DNA from: Spinacia oleracea
Lineage: Eukaryota > Streptophyta > Magnoliopsida > Caryophyllales > Amaranthaceae
Length of the DNA: 64,000 bases
Direction: 5' to 3'
Assembly: GCF_020520425.1 (NCBI RefSeq)
Contig: NC_079491.1
Coordinates: forward strand, 31,983,449-32,047,448
In this document: positions 43,637 to 53,300 of the stretch, one piece after another
Numbering within the stretch: position 1 is the stretch's first letter
How the letters are laid out: the number at the start of each line of letters is the position of its first letter
Program-made: the position numbers and the translations under genes
Notes under the pieces: generated by a model
What the model was told of the DNA's origin: nothing
Seen by the model: only the letters and a program-made list of their open reading frames with translations
Database searches by the model: none

Positions 43637-46600
43637 TCAGGGAGCAGCCGCATCGTCTTCATCATCAGAAGGTACAAACTCTGGGGGCGGCTGACCGAGA
43701 CGCTCAGCAGCCAACACAGCGGCACTGTGTTCCAACCGCCGCTGGAACCACGCAAGATCATAGTCTGGCATGTGGTTTTCCCAGGCATGCTTAACAGCGT
43801 CCTTGGCCGCTTGCTCCCCCTGATCATAAGACTCCAGAAGACGCTCGCGCAAGGTGCGAACTTGCGACCTGGCCGTCTCCAGTTCCCCCCGAAGATGCTC
43901 GGCTTCCTCAGCCGCCTGTTTGACTTGAGGGTACTCCCGCAACTGATCCTGAAGCGTTCGTATTTCCGCCGCCGCTGTCTTGGCCACCTCGACCATCGCC
44001 ACCATGTCTTTGTCCTGCGCCAAGATCTTCTTAAGAAGCTCGGCCTTGTCAGACCTCAATGAAGATACCTCCTTTGCTTGAAGGTCTATGGTCGTCTGCA
44101 TCTGCAGGCGGACCTCTTCAATGGATTTGAACGCATAGTCACCATGGTGGTTGGACTCAGCCACCTGAGCTTTGAGCTCCTCAGCAGTGCGGGTCTTCCA
44201 ACCCTTGCAGAATTCCATGCGGCAGAACAACTGCAAAAGGAGCTACATGTTAGTAAATGACTTGAAAAGGAAAACAAGTACAAGCAAAGTGGGAAATAGA
44301 CTCACGTCGAGTAGAGTGGCCTGGATTGCACCAAACTGGGCGTCAGTCTTGCGGCCAGGAAGAGAAGCAACATACTCTGCAGGGACGGCCTTAAATACCT
44401 TACGGCATATAGCCACCCTATCCTTTGACGAATAGTGAGGAGTAGCGGGTACGTTCTCGTCCTCTGCAGCAGCTGCATCCTTCCCTTTGTCTTTAGCTAT
44501 AGGAAAAACAACGGCCTTAGGATGACGCGGAGAGTAAGAAGAACTGCCAGAGGAGGCTCGATACGTCTGAACGACGTTCGAATAATACTTACCGCCCGAT
44601 GACCTAGCTCGGCGGGCCACCTCCGCAGGTATCTGGGAACGGACGTCGGCCGGAATTCCAGAAAGAGGGTCCTCCAACTCGTCAGGATGCCCACCAGACT
44701 TTGATTTGGACACCAAGTCCACAACCAGAGACGGCTTGTCCACGCCAATCTAATCGTCATCGGGGCGACCCCCCTCAGCAACCTTTGACTCGTCCTTCTT
44801 CACAAGACGGCGGGGTATAGGTTTGGGCTTTTTGAAGGTACTCGGAGTCTACGAGCCAGCAGGCACGGCTCTTTTCTTCAATTGGGACAGAGTCGTCCCC
44901 TTTTTCTTCCCTGACGCCTTAGCCGCGTCCTTAGCTTGCTAAAAAAGAACGTAAAGGACATTCAGATATTTGGCCTCGTGATGAATTACAAGTCACCCAC
45001 TGAATAGTGGCTCGTCATTAAAAAGGACGCCCGTCTTAAAAATTACGAGGCGTACCTTATCAATTACAAGTCACTCGCTGAATAGTGACTCGTCATTAAA
45101 AAGGACGCCCGTCTTGAAAATGACGAGGCGTACCTTATCAATCTCAAGTCACTCACTGAATAGTGGCTCGTCATTAAAAAGGACGCCCGTCTAAAAAATG
45201 ACGAGGCGTACCTTATCAATCACAAGTCACTCACTGAATAGTGGCTCGTCATTCAAAAGGACGCCCGTCTCAAAAATGACGAGGCGTACCTTATCAATCA
45301 CAAGTCACTCACTGAATAGTGGCTCGTCATTAAAAAGGACGCCCGTCTCAAAATGACGGGGCATACCTTATCAATCACAAGTCACTTGTGGAAAAATGGC
45401 TCGTCAGCAAAGGGACGCCCGTCTTAAAAAGTGACGAGGCGTACCTTGGCAACCAGAAGAGAAACACTACCTTAAGGGCACGTCATTAAAAAGTGACGAG
45501 GCCTACCTTAGCAAACACGAGTCACATGTCAAGATAACGGCTCGTCACTAAAAAAGACGTCCATTATAGACACTGGACGGGAAAAGCTTAACTTGCAAAG
45601 ACGACGACCTAAGAGAATACTCACCTTCTCCTCCAACTCGGCCTTGGCTTTCTGCATCTTGGCCTCATAGATGTCGGCCATCCAATCGGTCATGTCGCCC
45701 TTCCCAATATCCGCCGCCGACAATTTGCTCATCCCTTCCTCTGTGAACAAAAAGAAACCCAAAGTTAGAAAATATGAATAGACCAACGAGGAACGACACA
45801 TAATTTGGCATACAACCTCGAGTCATAGAATATCTTAGGCCTACGGCCGCTAGAAAGGCCTCATTCCGAAACTGGCTGATGTGCGGCAACCACTCGGCCG
45901 GCACATGGAAAGTCTTGTCAACGGTTAATTGGTAAGTGTTGGCCTTGAACAGGACCATTATTTGATCCCACTCCTCGGCAGTAAGGGGTGGAAGGGGCTC
46001 GTCACGGTCCATATAGTTGGCGTTGCGATTCCAGCGGCTCATCCTCTCATACATCTCCTGGTCGTCCTGTAAAACACGACCCACCTTTTCCTCCACATAT
46101 GCCATTTGCTGAGCTTGCCGACCACTGTCTGGTATGTACCACGGCTGCTCAGATTAAACCACCCTTTGGCGGCACTGGGGGAACGAGAGAGGGAGACCAG
46201 ATGCAGAAAAGCGTTGAACGACGGCTCCACGTCGTTCAGCGCACATTTGGCAATATAGCCAAAGATATCAGCCCACGAGTTAGGGGTCAGCTGGGCCACC
46301 CCAATGTTAAAACCATCTAACACTTCCACAACGAAGGGGTGTGGAGGGAATCTCATGCCGAGCTTGATGGATGCGGCATACACTGGGAATTCTCCCTCGG
46401 CAAGCAGGCTGACGGTCGAGTCCAGACCGGCCGGCACACGCATCTGGTACCCTTCCCCCACGCAGAGGTCGTCCCTCATCTTGGCCCCATGCCTGTCTAG
46501 CCACCGCATCCAGCCTATGTCTGGGTGGATCTCCGACGGAAGCAGCTGGGCCTCCTCCCGTCCTCTGGGCCTAATAGGCTGGGGAGCAGCCTCTTGCTCT

Positions 46601-47185
46601 TCGGCGGCCGATGGCAATGGAGCGATGCTTGACTCCCCCACTGCCTGGCTCGCTGTACCCCCTGACGAGCTCGTCGTTTGCTCCTCCACCTCGACATATT
46701 CGTCGATCTCTTGAAAGAGTTCGGCATATTCTTCGTCGGCTGCCGGGGCGGTGGAAGAATATCTCTCCCTAGGGTGTGTGAATGTTTCCTCCCGCAAGCG
46801 CAGGCGCGTAGGATCTGCCGTTTGCTTGGTTCTAGCCATGCCTTCTGCATAGTGAACGAAGCACGGCTTAGGAGTGACCAACAATGAAGAAAAAGACGCG
46901 ATTGGACGTCCGCCCCGACAAAAGACGAACGGCGGAAAAATCTCAATTAAAACCTTCGAACCCTTACCTAGTACTAGGAGGCCGGCCGCTAACAAAGGGA
47001 AAAATGACGAGGGGATAACAAAAACAAGAAAGAAAGACGAAAACTAACCTTGAAAGATCTGTGAAGTACTTGGTGAAGAACAGGTTGAGTTTGGTGAAGA
47101 ACAAGTTGAGTCTCGCGGTGGCCGGAAATCGCCTGCTGGTGGTGGGAGTACGCCGGGAATCGCCTGAGTATAGCTCTGTGAAAAT
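43637..47185 (-). pseudogene. Spliced antisense gene of the Tat element (Transposase_28-type protein), inactivated
   Basis: Five exons on the minus strand: 5' untranslated exon about 47185-47049, then 46988-45817 (ATG at 46839), 45740-45625, 44938-44306 and 44230-43637 (stop). All borders are GT/AG and the phases agree, apart from one single-base frameshift near 46080. The intact ancestor would have had about 788 residues. Exon 2 matches the plant 'putative gypsy type transposon' (Transposase_28) domain: DIGWMRWLDRHG, GYQMRVPAG, LGMRFPPHPFVVEVL, NSWADIFGYI. The last exon is a long coiled coil (Ala/Glu/Lys/Leu heptads) ending in an acidic SDDEDD tail. Stops at 44849-44851 and 44750-44752 and the frameshift make this copy dead. 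Such extra antisense genes are known in Tat elements; their role is unknown. The first eight residues, MARTKQTA, equal those of histone H3. Confidence 0.8.
44970..45545 (+). repeat. 78-bp tandem array inside an intron of the antisense gene
   Basis: Unit GGCTCGTCATTAAAAAGGAC plus GCCCGTCTTAAAAATGACGA and ACAAGTCACTCACTGAATAG. Units start at 45011, 45089, 45167, 45245, 45323 and 45400, then decay. The whole array lies between the third and fourth exons of the antisense gene. Confidence 0.9.
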
Positions 47186-47214
47186 GAAATGTAATAAATG
47201 AATTTTACCCCCCT

Positions 47215-47224
47215 CTATATATAG
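47215..47224 (-). promoter_or_regulatory. TATA box of the antisense gene
   Basis: CTATATATAG, palindromic, about 130 bp inside the 3' LTR border. Its distance to the first donor site (47049) fits a 5' untranslated exon starting near 47185 on the minus strand. Confidence 0.55.
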
Positions 47225-47344
47225 GGAGGGGCAAAATGGAGAAAGGTGACACGTGTCACCACCTCAACACCTGTCCCAAAGACGAAGATGCAAATCAAAG
47301 GTCAAGAAGCGATACCCGGAAAGTGTTTCCAGAAATTCCCTTCT

Positions 47345-47355
47345 TGAGGGGCAAA
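47345..47355 (+). other. Polypurine tract of the Tat element
   Basis: TGAGGGGCAAA directly before the 3' LTR. Confidence 0.6.
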
Positions 47356-47886
47356 TGTTGTGGGAAAAATTACCATGCCTTCGTGTACCAATGAGGATGT
47401 AACACATGGCACGTATTACGCCCCCTAAGCAGAAACCATACGGAGACTACTCCACAACATGGGTATCAATCTACGTATCTACAATGTATATGTATTTGTA
47501 TTTAAGAGTGTATAAATGTATGTGATGTACCTATACCTGAAAAGGGGCTTAAGTAGTAGGTATCCCAAGTAGTATGAATAAGCACAATAGGCCCAGAAAG
47601 CCCACTATTGCCAAAAGGGGCCAGAGAATTGTAAAGAGAAAGGACACATGTCCTCCTCCCATACCCTAGCCAATCATGTAAAGGGAATATTAGGTCATTC
47701 CCACAAAAACCTAGTACTATAAATAGTCCCACTTCCCTAGAAAAAGGGGTCACAATCAATACAATCAAGAGCAATTGCTGCTCTGCCTTCTCTCTACTTT
47801 CTCTCTCTATAAAAATACAATCTTGTGAAATCCTTAGAAGTTACCGAAAAACCTCCAAGGTATCTCACCGGAAAAACCCCACAACA
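47356..47886 (+). repeat. 3' LTR of the Tat element
   Basis: Same length as the 5' LTR, with about ten scattered differences; followed by the CTAAT duplication. Confidence 0.95.
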
Positions 47887-47891
47887 CTAAT

Positions 47892-48164
47892 GATGAAGAA
47901 AATGATTCGGCTTTGTTTGGATTTTCTGATGTGGGGTTTCAGATTGGAAAGGTTGTTGATCAGTCGCTAATCTTGTGTCATCATCGCCAATTCGATGAAG
48001 ACACCATCTACTTGGGCACATACTTACAAAAAATAAACCCGAATAAATGTCAAATCCGGAATAACGCCTGAACCACATACTAGTTTGTAACTTAAAATAA
48101 ATTCTGATAAGTTCGAATAAGTTACTCGTAGATGAGTTCAATAAAGTTCGATAATGTGGTTAAA
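47892..48164. other. Short spacer between the Tat element and the Pack-MULE
   Basis: Contains ATGATGAAGAAAATGATTCG and downstream sequence without an extended frame. No gene recognised. Confidence 0.5.
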
Positions 48165-48679
48165 AATAATAATCGGATTTTTCATGAAATGACCCCGAGG
48201 TTTGCATTAATGCACCAAATACCCCTAATGTTTCTAGAATGCACCAAATACCCTTGAAGTATGGAATAATAACAAAAAATGCCCATTAGGCTAACGGACG
48301 TTAACGCCGTTAGTCATTAACGCCCCATTAACCCCAATCAACTTATTATTATTCAATTTAACCATAATTAACAATTTAGCTTACCTTCAATAAATTTTTA
48401 CTTTTTAATTTTTTTTACTCTCCTCCTCAGTCCTCCCTCATCTCATCTCCTCTTCCATGTTACATCTCCACTCATCATCATCAACAACATCATCACCTCC
48501 TTTGAACAACAAAATTCATCAAACAAAACTTGATGCGCGCAAAAATCAATGGAAGTCCCAACTCTTTTCCCAATTCTTCCCGACGCAATTAGGGTTTCCC
48601 CTTTCTCCTCCTCCAATACCCAATTCCACTATCAAATTCAACCACCCCAAATCCCACCCCACGTTTGTTTGGTGATATG

Positions 48680-48851
48680 GTGGCATTACAAGTGCTTGAG
48701 ATATCCCAAAATCAGTTATCTGGGGAAATCCCTACAACTCTTGGGAATCTGGAGAATTTGGGTGTTTTTTATGCATCTTATAATAGGCTGTAGGGGAACA
48801 TCCCAGATTCATTTTCCCACCTTTCATTTCTGGAACAAATTGATTTGGGGT
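48680..48851 (+). pseudogene. Captured LRR fragment of a BRI1-like receptor kinase
   Basis: Translates to ALQVLEISQNQLSGEIP, then LGNLENLGVFYASYNRL, stop, GNIPDSFSHLSFLEQIDLG. This is two leucine-rich repeats in the exact style of the last repeats of BRI1-like receptors (BRL2/VH1 type: GVFDASxNRLQG, DSFSNLSFLVQIDLS). The TAG stands where Gln is expected. No kinase or membrane part follows, so it is a captured fragment inside the Pack-MULE. Confidence 0.75.
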
Positions 48852-49306
48852 TTTGGTTGGGATGTTAATTGATGAGTGGCTTTCTCTTTTCTCTTTCTTA
48901 CATCTTCACAGGGAGGAAGGGAGAACATTTGTGGTAAAGTGGTGGGCGAAATATTTTGATTTTTGAAGGGGGCTGCAAGGAGATCGAACGTGGCCAAAGA
49001 AGGTGGTGGTGGCTGGTTGAACTGTGCTTGAGCGGTGATGGAGACGGCCGGGAGAAGATAAGACGGGGTGGTGGTGGAGATGGCGGCTGGGAGGAGAGAG
49101 CGCGAGGTGGTGGTGGAGTTAGTCGGACTGTGCTAGAGCGGTGATGGAGGTGGTTTGGAGGAGAGAGGGTGGGGCGGGGTGGTGGTGGAGATGCCTTTGA
49201 AGAGGGAGAATGAGAATTTCCCAATTGATTTGTTTGACATGCCATTGTTGGAGGTTGGGGTTGGGAGGGATGCAGGGGTTGGGGAAAGGGGGACGTGATG
49301 GTGGAG

Positions 49307-49819
49307 CCAGGATTTTTTTTTTGGGGTGTCGGCAGTGACGTTCCCAGGATTTTTAGAATGTTGTGTTTGGTGATATTCCACAACACACAATAAATTACTA
49401 TAAAAAAATATATCATCCTAAAATTAATCAATATTCATGTTACAATCGTACAAAATTATTACAATTATTCTCTACGGTTTTCATATGCGTGGTGAAAACT
49501 GAAAAGAATAACTTAATTTAAGAGGGTGGGTGTTTAAATTTAATACTCTAAGAGATCAGTTGTTTCTAAAGACTGCTCTTAGGATTATTACCCCATCCTT
49601 ATTCAAAATTCTAAGAGAACGGTTTTTTCTAAAGGTTGTTCTCTTAGGATTATCTCTAAAGTATACTCATATCTTGCGTGGGGTTTTTAAGTATAACCTA
49701 AGAGGTCGGTTCTATATCATACCAGGTCTCTTAGCTCTTAGCTCTCAGCTACAAGTTTATTTTTCCAGTTTTTTTTGGGGGGTCGGTGGACCCTACATGC
49801 ACCTATCTAGCTCCGCCAC
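49307..49819. mobile_element. 513-bp insertion nested in the Pack-MULE
   Basis: Flanked by an 11-bp direct repeat TGATGGTGGAG (49296-49306 and 49820-49830). The left end is CCAGGA plus a T run and GGGGTGTCGG, and the right end is TAGCTCCGCCAC; together they resemble the common plant 'GTGGCGGAGC(C/T)AGG' repeat in inverted form. Inside, a unit with CTAAGAGA..GGTTGTTTCTAAAG..CTCTTAGGATTAT is repeated twice. The class is unclear. Confidence 0.5.
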
Positions 49820-50360
49820 TGATGGTGGAGGTTGGGTGAGTGATAGATCAGAGAAAGAGGAAAGAGAAAGGAGAAAGTTTTTAGGTTGATTTTTTTTAGA
49901 TAATACTTAATTGTTTTTTTAGGTGTTTAACTAAGTTAATTAAGGGTTAATGTTAAGATTAATTGAGAAAATAGTTGAATAAGGGCAAAAAAGTAAATTA
50001 ATGCTAACGGAGACTTAACGGAATAGACGGAAAATGCTCATTAAAGGCATTTTTTGTTATTATTTCATACGTCAGGGGTATTTGGTGTATTCTGGAAACA
50101 TTAGGGGTATTTGGTGCATTAACGCAAACCTCAGGGTCATTTCATGAAAAATTCCGAATAATAATTGAAAATCGTTTCTATAAAAGGCATTGTCAACTTA
50201 AACGGTGTTAAAACTGGAGCTGCACTGCACTTATCAAATGGTCAAATCTGAATTAATTCCCAGGTGCTGAAGTGCTAAATACAAGTTCCATTTCCGTGTG
50301 AAGTATCTAACCAGTAACCTCCTTCTCTTCTCTCACCCCATAGCTCCAAAACCCACTCCA

Positions 50361-53300
50361 ATGGCGTCCACAAACTACAACAATTTCCCCTCTTCTTCCT
50401 CTAAATCATACATCCCACTTCACAAAACCCAACTTCCGCCTCGGATGCAACCTTTCTCCCTTTCTCCACCACCACCTTCAAACCACCCCAAATCCCGCCA
50501 CCATAAACACCTTCTTCTCATCGTCTCCCTCTCTCTCCTCCCTTTCCTTTTCTACTTTCTATCTCTCTACCGTTCTCTCCACCTTCCTCCCTCATCTTCT
50601 TTCGGCCTCATTGTCGACATTTCCACCTCTCGCTCACAAATCCTCGTTTTCCGATCTCTTAATGAGGTTTCCGGTAACCCATTTTCCGGCCAGAGTTCCG
50701 ATTCTTTCTGGGTTGACACTGGAAGCTCCAAATTTTCCGGCCAGCCCAAATTGGCGGGGAGGGTGCTCTTCAAATTGATGGATTTTGCTAAGGAGAAAAT
50801 CCCCAATTCTGAGTGGGAAGATACTAAAGTTCAGCTTATGATTACAGGTGATTTAGTGGGTGGAGTTGAGGAGAGAAAATTGGTTTTGGAAGAGTGTCGT
50901 CGGATTATGCGATCATCTGGGTTTATGTTTAGGGATGACTGGGCTTCTGTTTTGGAAGGTATAGACTAATTTGTTCTTTTTATTATTGGGTTTTATTATT
51001 GTTGCCTTAGTTTGATGCGATTGCATATTTTGTGTTAGTTTGAAGATGCAAAGTGTTGTGATTTGTGATCTAATTGATTGAGGATGAATGCAATTCCATA
51101 GTGTTTTTGAGAGGTGAGTTGGTTGTGGGGGGATTGGAATGATTGATGTGTTGTTATCCTTGGTGGGTTTGTGCTTGATTGGATTAACAATTATTTTGCT
51201 AGTGTGAGACCAAATGCTTGCTTGCAATTCCACAATGTTTCTGCGAGGCTTGCTGATGATTTGGTGTTAGTTGGATTGATGTTCTTGACTATTGTTTGCT
51301 AGTGGGAGATACAAAGTTTGTGATCTGAAATATTCAAGAAATATAAAATTAGAGGGAACGCATGCTTAATGAGATGCATCTTGAGTTTTTTTTTACTTAT
51401 AAGATGATTGCATGCTATACTATGATGTCTGCTTCTTAAATTGGTTGTTTGTGATTTGAGGGTATCGTCATAATGGCTTGTTGGATGTTCATCTAAACTT
51501 TAATACTTATGTTGGCCATATTGCTCGTGATCTTGTTTAATCTTCGCCCTACATCTTTTCTTTACATTTATGCATTTGTAGTCAAGTCTACAGTAAAAGA
51601 GATCTGGCAGCCTACTAATTTTTTGTAATAATAGGTTCATGTTGTGATCTTTCTTCACCACATGATCAGGTTGGTGCATTAACAATCATGACTTACAATT
51701 AGGAAGTGTGTTTTAAAATCCTTATTAACTCAAAGTTGATGAATATCTCTTTAGTGTACCTGTGATTTTGAAGCCTCGTTGAAGGCATCCTTCCAAGTAG
51801 TATGTGGCTCTCTGAGTTGTATTGATAGTTTTGTGATGCTTTCGTGTAATTTTCTTGCTATGAAACAATAGCATAACTGTAAAATCTTTCAGATCTAATC
51901 ATTACTCATATATTTGAATTAGAAATGACAATGATTTGACGGTTTCTAAGTCTATGTGGTCTGTGACGCAATCTGAATGCAGGTGAAGACGAAGGTCTTT
52001 ATTCTTGGTTGGCTGTAAACTATGCTCTTGGATACCTAGGCAATAAACCCGAAGAGACAGCTGGAGTAGTTTCACTTGGAAGGTCCGCAATGCAGGTATT
52101 CCCTATTATCTCTCCTCCTCATGCCCTCTCTCTTTCTTCCTGTAGTTTTTTATCTCTCTCTTTCTTTGTGTGTGCATGTTAAGTAGTATGTGCATTGTTC
52201 TATTCTGTCGCAAAGTTGGGTGCTTGCACTTGATGTTTGGTCCTTAAAATGAACTAATCTCTTGTTGCTTCACATGTAATGTTGTGGATGCTCACCACTA
52301 TTTCGTTACAAATACTTCGTAACAGCTAAGTATTCCTTTGTAGGTGTCATGACCATAAGAGTTCTTGGCAATGGCAACCCGTGTTTATGTCAACCTTGAT
52401 AATTTTTGTTTTGGACAAACGTAAAATATTGCTCAGTGTTAAGCATTTTCTGTCTTCTCTTCACTCTCCAGTGACTGCTTTCAACTTCATAGTATGTTCT
52501 GACTGATAGGAAACAGGAATTCATTTCTTTTTAGAAGAAACTGAGTTAAAAAATACTTATTGTACCAGCAACAAGAACTGGCTTTGGGCTCATCTAAGTA
52601 ATACCCTTAGGGGGCGTTTGGTTGGGGGTATTCAGGAAAGGGAAAGGGAATGGACTGGTATCATTCCCTTTGTTGTCGTTTGTTTGGCATGTTTCACCAT
52701 TCCCTTTACCCAATTTCATTTTTGGGTTACCCCCAAAACCTTCTACCTTGATTCCCCACCCCCCCCCCCCCCTAGACTTTTCCATTCCCATTCCCCCCAA
52801 CACCTCTCAAAAACGTTGACCACCACTTGACCAACCTAGGTCACCTGAACCCCCACCTCACTCAGCCACCAGATCAACCACCGGCGAAAAGGAGATAAGG
52901 AGACGGAGGGGGCGGCGGCGAAAAGGAGAGAAGGAGACGGAGGGGGCGGAGAGGGGCGGCGGCGAAAATGGAGAAGGAGAGGGAAGGGAAACGAAGAGGA
53001 GATAAGGAGACGGAGGGGGTGGGGGAGAGACGGCGGCGATAGAGGGAGAAGGAGAGGGAAGGGGGCGAAGAGGAGAGAAGGAGACGAAGGGGGCGGGGGA
53101 GGGGCGGCGGCGACAGAGAGAAGGAAAGGGAGGGGCAGCGAAGAGGAGAGAAGGAGACGGAGGGGGGGCGGCGGCGACAGAGGGAGAAGGAGAGGGAAGG
53201 GCGCGGCGGCGAAGAGGAGAGAAGGAGACGAAGGGGGCGGCGCCGGAGGGGAGGGGGAGGTGGAGGTGGTCAGAAAAAATGGTGAGAAGGAAGGTGAATG

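Larger units (their letters stand above)
36605..47886 (+). mobile_element. Ty3/gypsy Tat-lineage retrotransposon, complete but coding-dead, 11.3 kb
   Basis: Two 531-bp LTRs, a perfect CTAAT target duplication, primer site, polypurine tract, and pol domains in the order protease, reverse transcriptase, RNase H, second (archaeal-type) RNase H, integrase. The second RNase H marks the Tat lineage (Ogre/Retand relatives). The 5.2 kb between integrase and the 3' LTR hold three tandem arrays and a spliced antisense gene, also typical of Tat elements. Hand comparison of the LTRs finds about ten differences (about 98% identity), so insertion is recent. Still, gag has an internal deletion, and pol has five in-frame stops (37943, 38732, 38780, 40220, 40853), one frameshift near 40856 and a further stop at 41781. 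It must have moved with help, or decayed very fast. Confidence 0.95.
48174..50156 (+). mobile_element. Pack-MULE with long terminal inverted repeats
   Basis: A perfect 9-bp target duplication AATAATAAT (48165-48173 and 50157-50165) flanks ends reading CGGATTTTTCATGAAATGAC and the inverse. The inverted repeats extend about 140 bp (shared words: CACCAAATACCCCTAATG, AATAATAACAAAAAATGC, CGTTAG). No transposase is encoded. The inside holds at least one captured host gene fragment (LRR, 48680-48851), a CT-rich start (48420-48670) and a GGTGG-rich stretch (48985-49190). A later insertion sits at 49307-49819. Its right end lies about 200 bp before the apyrase-like start codon. Confidence 0.88.

Noticed and set aside
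43601-44062. Plus-strand 153-codon frame opposite the last antisense exon
   Set aside because: The minus strand has coherent coiled-coil coding and splice phases; the plus frame has no recognisable domain.
48898-49431. Minus-strand Pro-rich 177-codon frame in the Pack-MULE
   Set aside because: Arises from the GGTGG-rich strand, runs into the nested insertion at 49307, and has no known domain.
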